Positions 46,305 to 60,745 of a DNA stretch of 64,000 nucleotides are shown piece by piece. The notes beneath the pieces are model-generated. The model ran no database searches. It worked only from the letters and a program-made list of their open reading frames with translations, and was not told the DNA's origin. The first letter of the stretch is position 1. Each line of letters begins with the position of its first letter. The translations under genes and the position numbers were made by a program. Source of the stretch: Vigna angularis (lineage: Eukaryota; Streptophyta; Magnoliopsida; Fabales; Fabaceae); assembly GCF_016808095.1 (NCBI RefSeq), contig NC_068975.1, positions 21,087,501 through 21,151,500 on the forward strand. The letters run 5' to 3'.

Positions 46305-47535
46305 AACAATGGGTCGGGTCGAGCACGAATAGTGCTTACCCGCAACCTAACCCGTAACCCGACCCACAAAACGAAATTTCAACCCGCAACTTGTCCATTA
46401 CCCGTACGAGTACCCACTTAAAATATACACACGAATGTTTTAAAACCTGCGAGTACCCACAAAAATTTTAAAAACTATATTTTATACATTTTTAAAATAT
46501 AATTGAAAAAATATAAAATATAAAATAAAATTTATTTTTTTAAGTAAATTTAACATAATCCCTAATTTGCAAGAACAAAATTGCAAGTAGAGAACTCCAA
46601 AATTAAAAAGGCAGAGAAAACCCCAAAACATTGCAAGACCAAGAATCCCAAAAATTCTCAAACCAGAAAAGAAGATCATAAACTCCAAACTCACTACAAA
46701 GGCTAGGAAAAACCCCAATCGTAGGAACCCTAACCCTAAATCACAAGAAACAACAACCCTAAATTTCCAATTTCAAAACTCTCAATCCTGAAAAAGAACC
46801 CTCAATATTTTGTCACCACCTATTGAGGAAAACAAAGAAAACTCGATCTAAAAATCATGAGCCAAACGCGAGAATCAGACCCATGTGTTGTGAAGTTGTC
46901 GCGAAACATATCCTCCCTTTGCAAGACGAACTAGAAAAAGTGAAGGGAGAGGAAACATCCCTCCTTGCGCAGCGAACCAACATGAAGGGAAGGAGAATAA
47001 CAATAAGGGTCATGCGCCCTCACGAGACACCAGGAAAGATGATAACATCGTTAGAGTCGCGCCATTGCTGCAATGTTGTCTTCGCCACCACGAGACCACC
47101 TTCTTTGCGTGAGCCACAGATGATTTTTCCCAAGCTAAGTTGTTCACGCAAGAACAAAGATAGAGAAGAAGCTTGAAACTTCTGGGTTTTTTTCGCGAGA
47201 AATATAAAAGAGAATAGACTGAAGAAAAAAACTTTGAATAATGTTTTTGAGAGAAACCAACAATTGAATAATTGGGATTTTTAATTAGGATTACATAATT
47301 TTTAATTGAAAAGCTTTCTCATTTTTTTAAGAGTAATAAAAAGAAAATTTAATTTTAAAAATATAAATTAATTTTTTATTGTTATTTTTTGCGGATAAGG
47401 TGTATCCGCGTCGGATAGTATAATACCCATATCCGATCCGTTTAGAAACGAGTCACTACTTGTTACCCATGGGTTGTAACGACCCGTTGCAGATTTTATC
47501 GTGGATATTCGTCGACGTGAATTTTGTTGCCATCC
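46305..47535. mobile_element. Possible nested hAT-like or other DNA transposon remnant
   Basis: The left side starts near TAGAGATAACAATGGGTCGG and is rich in CCCGACCC/GGGTCGG phrases. The right side contains ACCCATGGGTTGTAACGACC and ends near GTTGCCATCCTTA, whose complement TAAGGATGGCAAC resembles the left end. GGGTCGGGT-rich ends like this are familiar from plant non-autonomous DNA transposons. No target duplication is clear. An open frame of 117 aa at 46823-47176 has no recognisable domain. Confidence 0.3.
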
Positions 47536-50500
47536 TTACACATGATGGTTCCTCACAACTTTCATTCACCAAAATAAGTTAACTGAATTTTTAGGACTAG
47601 TGATTGTTTATAATTTGAGATCGATCTATTAGTAACAAAACTCATGAAAATAAAAAAAAGTGAAAAGAAAGTGTTGGAAAAGAATGAATCAAATTACAAT
47701 ATTAATTGACGAATTTTATCAAAAAATATTATTATAAATTTTTTCGTCTATAATTATTTATGAAATAAAAATTTCAATCAGTAAAATTTGCCGACAAATA
47801 TTTTATTAGTTTACCTAAAAAAGTTACATAATTTTAATTTATCAACAAATTTTAATACAAGTATTATCAACAAACTTTATTAACAAGTAAAAATTATAAT
47901 TTATTGACATATATTACATCCAAATCCATTACCATAGATATTTTTATTAGTAATTAATATTTAAAGTTCATCAATATAAATTTTATTTACCAACCATTCT
48001 TTTAAAAGTCAAATTTTATCGATAATCTAACATTTTTTTATAATACATAAATCATTTGTAAAAGAAATATTTTATATTATTTATAAAATACAAAGAGAAA
48101 ATAAGTATCTAGTTTAATTTAAAAATAAAACATACTTTTGTTAAAATAATTTATAGGTAAAAATTATATTTAATTCTATCTTTTATTATAAAAAAATTCA
48201 ATTCTTTTATAAAAAATAATTTATGAAAAGCTCTGAAATACTATAAACTTCTTGCAGTGCACGTGAGTCTTTTTTCATGGGCTATGTTAATCATAACCCC
48301 TACTACCAAAAACCATATAAGACAAGGTACGAAACACTAGGACATGTGATCCATATCTCGGAATACAGAAGTTTCAAAAAGGTTTTGATTTTGGAAAATC
48401 ATGCTTTAATACTCTAAAAGAAACACTCACACTTAAGGTGCAATCCCATCATTTAAGCTCCATTCGATATTAGGATGTTAAAAAAGACTTGGATCTTGGC
48501 TCGTCAATTCAAAGTTAAACTTTTTCAATCCGACTCACTAAATTGTTGGGTTGGTTATTATATTTTCTTTTTTTTCATAAAAAAACTAATATCACATAAA
48601 AATAAATTAAAATTTATTATTTTTTATATGAAAACAACTAAAAAAGACTTATGTTAGAATATATCTGGCTATCGGATTGTCAAAAAATAATAGAAATTCT
48701 TCAATTCAATATAAATAATGAAAAAATCGAAAAAGACAGATATAGGTCACACTGGTATAAAGATAAAAGAAGAATGATGAAGATGAAGTCAAGCTAAGTT
48801 AAGTTAATGAGTTTGCCTGCTAAGTTTGTTTATTTTATAAGAAAAAATAGTTTTTAAATTGATTATTATAGTAATTTGTTCACTGCCAAAGAATTGGTTT
48901 CTAAATCTGAACAATTTAAATACTAATATTTTAGTAACCTAAACCTTAGTAATTAATGTTATGGTCAATTTGAAAGCCAATTCATTATAGTGTGCAATTT
49001 AGAAACTATTTTAATTATCAATAATTTGTATTTATAAATTAATATATTAATTGGTGACTAGCCATTAATTATTTTTATCACTAAAATTGATCATTATTTA
49101 AGAATTTTTTTAATAGTTTCACTTAGTAATTCGCTTTTAATAATATAATGATATTAATTAGTGGTTTAAGTTAAAAAATAAAAATGTTAATAGTTAAATT
49201 ATCCAATAAATATCTCTTTATTCGTATTAAAAGCTATTATATTTTTCTCTCTCAATCTTTCTTCTAAAACTTCAAAAACTACGAAAATGGTATTAAGCAA
49301 TTTCCTTTTTCGTTTTAAACGTGAGAGAATTCTCACTGAAATCTTTTACCAGATAAAAAAAATACCTACTTAAGGATGTTAAATTAGTTAAAACTTAACT
49401 AATCATTTTGATGGACAATTGGATGTTCAGTTAGTTATCTATAATACGATCGACCTAAAAAATTTAGCTCGAGTCAATAGACTAGGTCAAACTAAAAAAT
49501 TATAGCCTAAAACACAATTAAAATATATTTTCATTTGATATTATTTCATTTTTTAATTTACATAAATTTAGATAAAAATAAGGGTTAATTTGATTTCATT
49601 ATAGCAAATCATCATTAGAGCAGACAATGAAAATGCAACCCATTAAAATAAACGATACCCCTATTCTTACCAACGCTAAAACATGTATAAAGGTATTCAT
49701 TTAATAATATAATATAACAAAAAGTATGCAAGATATACTTAATAAATATTTTGGATAAATAAAAAACTAACTTATACGATCACCATAAATTTTAGAAAAT
49801 CCGAATATAAGATTTTATATAAAAATTAATTTCAACATATTAAAAAAGAAATTTATTTTATAGCATAAAAGTACATACGAATACGTTTATCTAAGTAAAA
49901 TAAAATCTGAATATACAGTTAACTAGGTCAAGTTGTCATGGATAAAGAGCACAACACAATGCAAGAGTTTTAATGTTTTCATGCTATTGAAATCAAAAAG
50001 AGCAAGAACAAATTCTTTAGAAAATGTTACTCTGAACATTATTGTTAAGTATGACCTATAATGTCTGGAAAGCAGTCTCTATGGCATGCTCTTGATGTTA
50101 CTCTGAACATTAGCTAGTGGAAACTAAAGAAAAGAAAGAGGAAAAAACACAAAGAAAAGCAGTCTCCATGGCATGCTCTTGATGTAGTGAATTGACCATT
50201 CAACATGATTTAACATACGAAAACCTTTTTTTTTTTTTTCTAACCCTTTCTTTGTGTGAGTGTGCACGAAGAAAAAAGGGTTAAGAAAATGGTAATAAGC
50301 AAACAATACTTTTTTGTCTCACTAATGAGAAACAGAAGTTGGTTATACATCGTTTCACATTATCAAATCAAGTTGAAGAACACCCACATTGGATTCTCCT
50401 TTTATTCCGTTTTCTATGCCTTCCACGGCTCAATCTCCACAAATCAATTTCCATTTGCTTTTCAAAGTATTACTTTTTTATTCGGTCAACATTTTTACGT

Positions 50501-51457
50501 TTTTAAGCTTTGGGTCAATTAACCCACGATTGCGTCCTAGTACATAGACTTATATTACTTCTATAGTCAAAAATATCTTTTTTTTAAATAAATTAAAGTA
50601 TATAAAAAAATTCTTTTTGTGTCTAGAAAAATATAATTCAATCTTGTTGGAAATTTTAAATAAGATGAATTTATAACATGTAAATGCATACAAATTTTAC
50701 ATTTCAAATTAATATTATAAGATTGAGTTAGATTTAAAATGAATTTTTTGAGAAATCTTGTATATAATTATATATGTATAAGTGAAGATATATGCATAAT
50801 AGATAAATTTTAATGTCAATTATGTTACTAAAATTGTATTTTTCGTTTGTTTAATGATGATTATTATGAAAATTGTGAATTTTAGAGGGAGATGAAATTC
50901 TCGATGAGTGGTCACTTACATTCTCCTATAATAGAATAAATAGATGAGACAAGCTGATTAATGAACAAAGTCTCACGAGGATAAATTAAATTAAAACAAT
51001 GATTGAAATCGCACAATCTTTTTTGCTCCGTGGAATTTATAAGTAACTAGGAATATCTCAAAATCGTATCATATTTAAAGATTTAAAGATGATTAGTTTA
51101 TTAAAATATGAATTTTGAAAACGACATGTCTTGTTTTTAAGATCAGAAATCGCTTTGTTGAATGAGGGAAAATCTAACAATAATAGAATAAAACATTAAA
51201 AAGAAAAAACCAAACTAGGTAAAGTCTATGGAAAGCAATTATGAACAATCAAACTAGATAAGGTTTGCTAATTAAAAGTGCATTTGTTTGTAATTATTTT
51301 TAATAAGAGAAGTTAAGAATAAATATTTTAGTGATTTTCTAATAAGCTAACCTGAAAACTTCTAAAAATTATATAAGAGTTGTCACATAAAGTATTTGCT
51401 TAAAAGGTAACATTTGATCTAAAATAAAATTAAAATTGATTCTTTTAAAAAACTAAG

Positions 51458-51461
<4 letters not shown>

Positions 51462-51508
<47 letters not shown>
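51462..51508. repeat. (TA)n microsatellite
   Basis: About 47 bases of uninterrupted TA. Confidence 0.96.
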
Positions 51509-51512
<4 letters not shown>

Positions 51513-52149
51513 CACAAAAGTAAAATATATTTTATTATATATAAAAAAAAATTAAATTTTACACCACAATACACACAATAACTAAAATAACAAAATTACA
51601 CATAATAATTACATAGTAACGTAATCTTATAAAAGGAATACATTTTAATCATAAAATTATAATAAATTATCAAAATGAAATTTATAAATTGTCTCTTTCT
51701 AGTGTTAACTATATATTATGATTTCTTTTTAACTCAATTCATCTATCCCTTATTGTAACATTTTTTAATCCCCACTAATTTGTTAGAGTGAATTAACTTC
51801 TATGATTTGTCACATTGTAGTACTATTTTTTCATTATTTTAAAGTGTTTTACTTTTATTAATTTACTCACTAAATATTTAAATTTATTTAATTAACATTA
51901 GATTATCAACGAAATTTGGTTCTAACTTCAAATCTCGTATAAGATGATAAATAAAAGTACAAGTAGTTTTTGAAAGACCCATTTGCATATTTAATTAATA
52001 GTTAATGATGACTGTCTCAAAAAAGACACATGTAAATATAAAGAAAAACGTAGGCAATGACAAAAAAAATCAACATTAGACTTAGTAAACTTATTCTATC
52101 TATTCAATAACTAACTTTTGAAAAAAAAATGTAAGACATTGTTTCAAAT

Positions 52150-52176
52150 GTATATATATATATATATATATATATA
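52150..52176. repeat. (TA)n microsatellite
   Basis: About 26 bases of TA. Confidence 0.93.
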
Positions 52177-55100
52177 CTTTTATATTTTATTAATATAATA
52201 CATTTTAATCTATTGAATCAATGCTTTCTTTACATAATTTTTAATTTATATTGAATAACATTAACATTTATTAATTATAGTAATTTGCATCTTACTGAAA
52301 ATTGACCCGTTATATAACATGAACTTTGCATATATTAGTAATAATGACAATGCAGAATGGAATCCTAGGGTTTTGATTAAAAAAGAAGAAGTTGATCTAA
52401 CTATATAGTTTAGTTTTGCATTAATTTTGAAAAACTAGTTGTGGGAATAAATTGAAAGAAAGAAAGAAAGAAACCCTTATTTGCTTCATATAATCCAAAA
52501 ACGCGTTGCCATAAATTGGAACATTACTGGGTGACATGACAAAATGTTGATTATGACAATAACATTGAAAGATGGTAAAGTAATTTGGTAATTAAGCAAT
52601 CTAAATTTTTGGTTTTGGACTCAAAAGATGTGATTAAACAAACAAACTAGTTAATAAAAATTTTGTTTGGTAAAAAGTTACATTGAGCAACCTCCGTTGT
52701 AAAAGTGCTTGTCATTTAATGAATAAAATACTATATAATAGTTGCATATCATTGTACAAAATCTTCATTCACTCCACTTTAAACCTAAATCAAAGTGCAA
52801 GTGGCCAATTTTTTATTCTTAGATATAAAAGTATGAACAATCAAAGCCTTCACTTAGTTTTTTTTTTATAATCTTTTCCCTCATTCCAAGGTGTCTGTCT
52901 GTGACACATTATTATACACACGGCACTACTATTATGATAATCACAAACTACAGTATACAGTATATATATAACAAAAATAATGGATATACACCAAATGTCA
53001 AATGATCATGTTAGATATTAATAAATAAATGATAATAATAATAATAATGGACTATGATTAAAATTTGAAAAACAGTATTACATTTTGAACCGATTTAAAA
53101 ACAGCTTACCTTTTATTTTTATTTTTCGAAAATGACGATAAATTTTTACATCTATATATTTTAAAAAATGGAATGTACATTATATTCCAATTCTTAAAAA
53201 TGAAAAACTGATTTATGATGATAATCCATTATTTGTGTGATGGAACAATATTGAAAAAGTAACCAAACCTTTTGTTAAGAGTTTTACATGATTATAATAA
53301 ACGTATAACTAAATAACATTTATATCAAAATGTACGAAATAAAAAAAAGATTGATATTTGAATACAATTTTTAGCATATCTCTTAGGTGTGAAGGTTGAT
53401 TAGAGTTAAATACCATTTTTAAATTTTGTTTAGTCTTGGAACTTGTGAGTTGATGGTTTGTATAGGGTTGGCTTAAAATGTTTTAGAAAAAGAAAATCTG
53501 GAATGATATGCTTTGTGTTGTTGTGTGCGAGGGTTTATGTTGGTTTTTGAGTGATATTTACGGTTTAAGCAATATTTTAATATTGTAGTTATTTATGTCC
53601 AGATATAGGAAACTTATATAAGTATTGAAATTATAGTTTTATCAATAATATTATGCTCTTAAATATTTAAAGCACTCATCACATTTAATAATTATTAATT
53701 ACTTCAATCAAAATAGTATAGGTTGCAAAAATGGTGGACATAACAACCTCTGTTTTAATTTGTCTTGTCGTTGGTCAACATAACCTGTTTTAATTTGTTT
53801 GTCGTTGGTCAGAAATGAGGTCCACTGGATAGAATCCTGATCCACTCTCTAGTTTTTGCAAATAATAGGAAATTATACAAAAATTGAAAATTGAATTGTG
53901 TTTTTAAAATTGTGGTTTTTCATTTGTATTGTTCATATGTATATATCAAATGATAAGTAGATGAGTATAAGATGATAAATAAAATATTTTTACAAATTTA
54001 GTTTTAATTTTTTTTTCCTTTTGTTTAATAGATTAACAATTATACGTATGTAATATAAAAAATTAAAGAAATTTTTTTAATAGTTTTATACTATCATTCA
54101 ATTGTTGACCAATTATTAAATTTTACTAAATAGACTAACACGGTTTAAGTATAATCAAACATTTTTATGCTTTTAGTTATTTTCGGCTGATTTCATTTAA
54201 GTATTTTTTAACTTAACTATTTTTTCACAAGTCAATTTTAGTTTAATCAAGTATTTTTTTAACAAGTCATTCCTGATTCAAGACAAATACAATATTTAAG
54301 TATTCAAAAGATTATAGTTTTTGCTCACTAAAGATTGTAGTGTCTTTCGACATATATTCAATAGTTATACTTTTTTATTAGTTTGCTAAGATGACATAAA
54401 CATTGTTCTTACAAAAAATTTTAAGGTAAGGAGAAATTTCAGTAGAGTTTTGGCACTTGCAAAATGATATCCCTTTTCTCATTGTTTACTTCATCAAAAA
54501 GTGTCTTTATATAGGCTCATGAAGAAGTCATATTTGCAAACCTTTTCTTTCTGTTGATTAACTTTTAACTCACTTGAATGTCTTCTTCTTTCTATTATCA
54601 TTTGTCCAGTTTTTAAGTTGAGAAGCATTAAATGCAGGCGTCATGTAGCATTAATTTCTCATTCCTTCTTTACACAACTTTGATACATTAGATTTTTATC
54701 TTCATATGCATAACCTTTTACTTCTAAGAGTCATAAAGGTGCACACCGTACTAGGCTTATAGTTGAACTAGAGTTTACATATATTGTGTCATATAACATT
54801 GACATATATATCAACTTTAACTTGAATATCAAGAGATATTTAATGAAGCTTGGACATTGCATGATTATCTTAACAAGAGAAACTTAAGCTTTAGGAATAT
54901 TCCTTTACCTACCAAATCTATTGGAATTTGACATGGTGTTTTATCATCACTCAAGCACAAACACATTCATGATATAATTCACACATATCAGATGTAGCTT
55001 ATTCATGTTTTATGCTTTATTGTGTTTAAACACACAATTAAAACAACATGATGTTCAAATTCCACTCTAACAATTTTTTTTGAATATTAATTTTTAATTT

Positions 55101-55871
55101 TTAAATATATATTGATAAGTGTCTACATTCCTTACTTTGATATATGTTTTTGCACTTAATGGATGATTTTTTTTTTTGCATTTTTTAGTAAATTAGATCC
55201 CTTAAGCTTAGAAACAGAAAAATATGGTCATGAGAATTAATTACTTGTGAATTTAATGAATTTTTTTTTATGAAAATGGAGTACTTTTTTAAAGATAGAA
55301 GGACTACCGTAGCTGAGTGCCAAAATTAGTGTTAAGTGCTAAAAGGTGGTTAACAAGATTCAAACTTTTTCCCTTCATATAAGAGTAGTGATTTGTGCGC
55401 TAAGTCATACAGTAAACCTTTATGAACACTAAGATCACCAAGATGAGGAGCTAAGTAAAGAAAACCTTTCTAGAAAAGAAAACTCTTAAGAAAACCTCTA
55501 CAGTTGAGCGTTGTAGGCCGATGTTGAGCACTAATTTTATTCTTTATAAACAAAGAACTAGTCTGATTCAGAAAATTACTTTTTGGAAAAGAATGTAAAA
55601 GGAATGTCAAGGAGGTGAAGAAGGACATTTGGATCAAATAGAAAGATGATTCAAGTTCGTTCTTTTGCTCTCAAACTCCATTGAGTTGTAAAAAGATAAT
55701 TTATCATTACAATGAGTAGCTAATTTTTCTTGTATCGAGATTGAATGAAACATTTCCTATTCTCTATATTGTTTTTGATTTACATATATACATAAGCTTT
55801 TATTTAGTTCTAATGATTTAATTCTGTGGTTGAATATTTAGATGTACTGATCACCCATCTTCTTTAATTTA

Positions 55872-55998
55872 TTTAGATTAAGATTGGAAAATAAATATTA
55901 AATCTAAGATTGAATTAAGTCATCTAATATATTTATTTAGATTAAGATTGGAAAATTAATCTTAAATTTAAGATTGAATTAAGTCATCTAATATGTTT
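55872..55998 (+). repeat. Tandem duplication of about 62 bp
   Basis: TTTAGATTAAGATTGGAAAA to AAGATTGAATTAAGTCATCT occurs twice in direct succession, with a few differences in the middle. Confidence 0.85.
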
Positions 55999-56162
55999 GA
56001 ATGCAAAAGTATATTTGAATATGTTAGTTGAATAATATTTTAACTATGGATTTTATTATAATGATATGATTAATCAAACACTATGAAAAAAGAGATATGA
56101 AGTTCATTCAAATAAATATTATTGAATATTATTTTAAACAAACCTTTATAGTAAATCATTAT

Positions 56163-58473
56163 TGTAAGGATCGAGAAAATTCAGAGAAATGGAAACCAAG
56201 TGTATGCAGCTAGTTGGACCGCACGGTCTCGGTGGTAGTATATAAGCGAATATTTTGAAATCTCGTTCATTCTCTGCATGCAGTTCTTCTTTCCAAATTT
56301 CTGAATTCTCTTTTCTCCTCTTTCTCTCTAGAAAGTCTCACTTTTTCTTCATCTGATCATCAATCAGGTCGTGCCTGATCCTTCCTTGTGCCAAGAGCTT
56401 CTCTTTTCACCAATCAAGTTGTTGTTTTGGAGTTGGTAAGTGCACTTCCCTCGTCCTTTGAGGTTCCTGCATTTTCTGTTACATGCAAGCACTGTTCAAC
56501 TTGCATGTGTTCATCAACTACTCCTCTGAATATGTTTTCTGTCTTTGATTCTCTAGTTGGTTACTTTTCACCGATAAAAAATTTGTAGGCTGCTTTAGAA
56601 GTTACGTGCGGGTTAGGCAAGATTGTGGAAGTGCAGAATTTGTCTGGTTTATTTGAAGTAAGGGAAGCTAGTAAATTAATTATGTTTTTCTGTGTTTGGA
56701 ATTTCTGTTTGGACGTTTGCATGTATGAATAATTTGAATGTTTGATTGAAATTGTGAATGTTGGAACCTGTGAATAGTTTGGAGTTCTCTGCATCAGTGT
56801 TCGATTTGTTATGGTTTAGAGGACGTGAGTATGTGAAAATGAGAATTTCGGGTTAGGACTGAATTTAGTCAGTGAGAAGAGTCGAAGCATGTATAATTGA
56901 ACTTGTTAGAACCCCTGAGTCTCTATAAAATCTGTAAAAGGTAGAAAAATGGAGTTTTGGTCATTGAGTTGTTGATTATGCAGAATTTGGAGTGAAATCT
57001 GGTATGGGACTCTTTGGAAGGATGTTAGGAAGATTTCGGTACCCTTGGATAGGTGTAAATTGGTATATGATTCATGTAAAAAGATTAGAAGTTGGGAAAA
57101 ATGTTTAGTTTTGGTAAAGTCTAGCGTGTTCATCATTCTACAGAATTTCTGCAGAATTATGCAGAAAGCTGAGCACGCGCTGTTGATCGCTCGGCCATGC
57201 GTTGATTGGCCGTTCGGCCATGTTCAGGTACTCGGTCATTAACTGGGTTTGGTCTGTTTAGAGTCTTACCCGTTCATGACCGTTCGGTCTTAGGTGAGTG
57301 GGTGGTTTCTTAGTAGTGCTCCGTCTTGTACTAGCGCTCGTTCTGGGTAGTGCTCGGTCTTGTACTAGCAGTTATGCTTGTGTTAGCGCTCGGTCTTATA
57401 CTAGCAGTTATGTTGGTGTTAGCACTCGGTCTTATACTAACAGTTATGTTAGTGTTAGCGCTCGGTCTTATACTAGCAGTTATGCTAGTGTTAGCGTTCG
57501 ATCTCTTCTAGTGGTCAATCTTTAATAGTGTTCGATTACTTCTTCTGTTCTATTAATTATGGATCGTTCGGTCCTATCCTTTAGGTAGTGAGAAATTGTT
57601 CAGTCTCCAACGTTCACAGAGTCCTCAGTTTTATGAATGATGATATGATTGTGAAAGACATTATATGTTAAATGATGAGGATTATGTTTTACGTACTGTG
57701 GGAGAGAATTCCAGAGTGAAATGTCTCGTGGATAGTTATGGAATTGTAAAGTATGTGGATATCGTGCTAAGCTGGTGTTTATCCTGATATTCTATGATTA
57801 CTCATTCTCAAGTAGAGAGGAGTAACTCATGTGTGAGAATGGTAGGATGTCCTTTAACCTCAACGTATTGAGGTAATTTTCACTGGACTTACCTTGTGGG
57901 GTAGCTTGATGGGTGTCTTGTTGTTTCACCACCACAAGTGCAGAAAAATCTGTAGCTACACATTCATACAATCCGGATGGTCAAGTTAGGTGTTCGGTTT
58001 AGACATGAGTATAGCGTTCGGTCATAACTACTTGTGTATTCGGTTTAGTTATGTTGTAGTGTTCGGTTTTGCATTATTTAGACTTGAGTGAAATGTATGT
58101 ATGTGTATATAATTAAATTACATTAGATTACCCTTATTTCCTATTTTGTCCATGTTCCTGTTCGGTTTTTCTCTTGCAATGATCACCTTTGGGTGTGAGC
58201 AGAGGTAGAGGAGTGCTCGGTGGAGCAAGCTTTGGAGGAAGAAGAAAAGACAAGCCGCTTAGTAGTAGTTTACTGTTAAATGTTGTTAATAGTGAAGTAT
58301 AAACTGGTCGGTTAAGTACATAGTTTTTGGAATAGTATAAGACTCTCATAAAGTTTTAAATTTTATGGTTACTTTATATTAACTATAAGGTTAATTTTAT
58401 TTTCAATAACTATTTTATTATATTATTGAATGATAACTTTATATAATTTTATGCTATATTTTTGGATGTTACT
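56163..58473 (+). mobile_element. Diverged LTR copy related to the 6.4-kb solo LTR
   Basis: It starts TGTAAGGATCGAG and runs about 2.3 kb to TTTTTGGATGTTAC, with the same order of conserved phrases as 6416-8805: a CTGCATGCA leader, CCAAGAGCTT, a splice-donor-like GGTAAGT (56435), GCTAAGCTGG, CCTGATATTC, TACAATCCGGA, TTACCCT, AATGATCA. TATATAAG at 56239-56246 is a plausible LTR TATA box. The 3' terminus seems mutated and I found no clear target duplication. There is no internal region, so it is probably a second solo LTR, older than the first. Confidence 0.65.
57350..57495 (+). repeat. 36-bp tandem array within the second LTR
   Basis: About four copies of a unit built from TACTAGCAGTTATGCTAGTG and TTAGCGCTCGGTCT. 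Because 36 is a multiple of three, an open frame runs through it as a 12-residue repeat (SARSYTSSYVSV type), which is an artefact of the array. Confidence 0.88.
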
Positions 58474-58474
58474 T

Positions 58475-60740
58475 ATAAGTTGTAACAAATATAAATTTTA
58501 CACGCACGCACTTGTTATATTATTTCATTATAATTGGTAATTTAAACTTAATTTATAAAATTTAATAATTTAAGTTATAGTATCATAACATCTTTTAAAT
58601 AATACAATATAAAATGTTAATATTTTGAATAATTTTTTCATTTTAACTTTTAACTTGTAAAAAAAGAGACTAACGGTCCAGCCTATCTGGTTTTGTCTGT
58701 AAGGAGTCCAACCAAAATGGGTTCACAAATTGAAAATGTCAATCCACACTTTTAAATTATTTTTAAATTATTTGTGTCCCAACTTATTAGTTCAATCAGA
58801 TTTATCATCCAAAATAGTTATTTCAACTGTAATATGCAATTTTAGTACATGTTAATTCAATAACACTATTTTTCTCAAATATATACATGTTACATATATA
58901 GAAACTTTTCTTTAATCCAACCGATATGCATTTCGTAAATTTAATTCAATTATCAAAGTGAATAAATACAACTTACCGTCACAAGTTAAAAAGCAACTTG
59001 AAAATTCCAAAAATTCACTATAAGATTTTTCACAACTATATATGGAAATAAATACATGGGTAAAACTAAATTTATTAATGGATTTTATAATTTGAATTAT
59101 CAATGGAAATATCAGTCGATTATGAATATGGCGATTAAATTCGTTAATAAATTTAAATTTATATTAAAAATAAATATTTTATTTGATAATATATTAGACG
59201 AAATTTTTTTCCGTAAACTCTATTGATAATTTATACTTTTTATTAGTAAAATAAGTGAAAAAAAATTCATCAAATTTTATGAATTTTTTTTATAAATTAA
59301 GAGAAATGGGTGAAAAAAATGAAGAAAATGAAAAAAAAAAGAGAGTAGGAGAAATGAAAGTCAATGACATTAAAAAATGTGTGACGACGAAGTTGGAAGA
59401 GAGAAGTTACGAAAAACAAAATAAAATATTTTACATATGCCTATATAAAATTCACACATTTTATAACGACTAAAGTAAAGTATTTCAAATTTTATAAAGA
59501 GAAAAAAAAATAAAAGTAAAAATAAAAACTCAGTAGCTTTACAGGAACTAAAATTCCCATTATAAAAAATACAATGAAAAAACAATCTTATATATGAAGA
59601 CAATTAACTTTCTCTTCTCCAAAAAAACAAAATACAATCTCATACAAATTAAGAACTATAGTCTAAATAAAAATTCATAGAAGTTACATAATAAAATAAA
59701 TGACATGCATGCATGGAGTTTTATGATTGTACATTTTGCATGGGGATGATGCATGCATGCCCAACAAAAAAGGGTCCACAGCAGTGTGAAGAAAAGAAAG
59801 TGGTAGCCACAAAGAAAAGTGGAAGAACACCAATATCTACAATGACTGCAAAATTTGCTTCAGATATCTACAATGACTGTAGATGCTTTAGCCGCTGAGT
59901 CTGATATCTCACCATCATCATCATCTATGTATAGTGTATCAGTTGTGTGATACCTTCTTGCACCCTCTATCAGACACATGGGTCACCTTTAGAACTGCTC
60001 CACTCACTTTATCATCAAAAGCCTTTCTTTGGCACTGCCCCTTCCTACTTAGTTAACTTCATTTCATCATCTTTTATTGCACCAAGGATATACTATTTTA
60101 CTCATTTTCATCTACGATTTGCAAATCATGACTTATCAACACTCAAACTTTTATTAATAGTGGATAATTTACTCATACATTTAGGAAAATCTATTCATAA
60201 TTACAAACACTTAAATACATGTTAGTAAATATTTATTGGTAATTGTCAACAATTTATTTTTTTGATAAAATTTATATAAATATCATATTTGAATTTTTCT
60301 TTTTCTTCTTTTTTTTCTTTCTCTCTTCTCTTTTTCTTTTTCTTCCACATCTTCCTCTATGTTTATCACAATTATCACTGTCACTGTTTATCACATTTGG
60401 TTTCTCTTCTCCTTCTCTTTCTTTTTTCCTCCTCTTCCTTGTTCTCCTCATTCCTCCTCCCCTATCATTATTGTTGTTGATATTGTCGTTATTGCTACCG
60501 CTATTGTTACCACAGTTTTGGTCTTTAAAATCATCTTATATGCTTTGATTTTAGAGTAAACAAATCATATAAAATATCGTGCCAATTTTAAGAATTTTAC
60601 AAACTTATAAGTTTTGATTCATGAAAAACCAAAGTCTATAAACTTTTATGCACTATAATATCTATTTTTGCAGATAATACTTCTATACCATGTAAATAAC
60701 ATGTACAATTTACCTTACAACATACATGTATATTAAACTA
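58475..60740. other. Intergenic DNA without a supportable gene
   Basis: AT-rich. A C/T-rich stretch near 60290-60480 gives long open frames of low complexity. The 59040-59290 part has transposon-like phrases (AAATTCGTTAATAAATTT, GACGAAATTTTTTTCCGT), similar in style to the CACTA-like region at 47.7-48.2 kb. Confidence 0.5.
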
Positions 60741-60745
60741 GCTAA

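Larger units (their letters stand above)
45585..48259. mobile_element. Degraded CACTA-like transposon region
   Basis: The right end TAAACTTCTTGCAGTG (ending 48259) is the reverse complement of a CACTGCAAGAAG-type CACTA terminus. The interior has subterminal-style phrases repeated in both orientations (TTCGTTGGTAAAATCAACGA near 45620, GTCGGTAGTGG near 45935, TTGCCGACAAAT near 47789) and a palindromic array at 46010-46215. I could not find the left CACTA end or a target duplication, so the left limit is a guess. No transposase is recognisable. Confidence 0.45.
48265..56155. other. Long AT-rich intergenic region
   Basis: I see no supportable gene in these 7.9 kb. Open frames are short and lack domains. 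It holds two TA microsatellites and a local tandem duplication, listed separately; the rest is low-GC DNA without structure that I can name. Confidence 0.6.

Noticed and set aside
46823..47176. 117-aa open frame
   Set aside because: No recognisable domain, and it lies within transposon-like sequence; kept only as a note in the nested-element entry.
60243..60559. Three overlapping frames rich in Phe, Leu and Ser
   Set aside because: C/T-rich tract; all three frames are open for compositional reasons.
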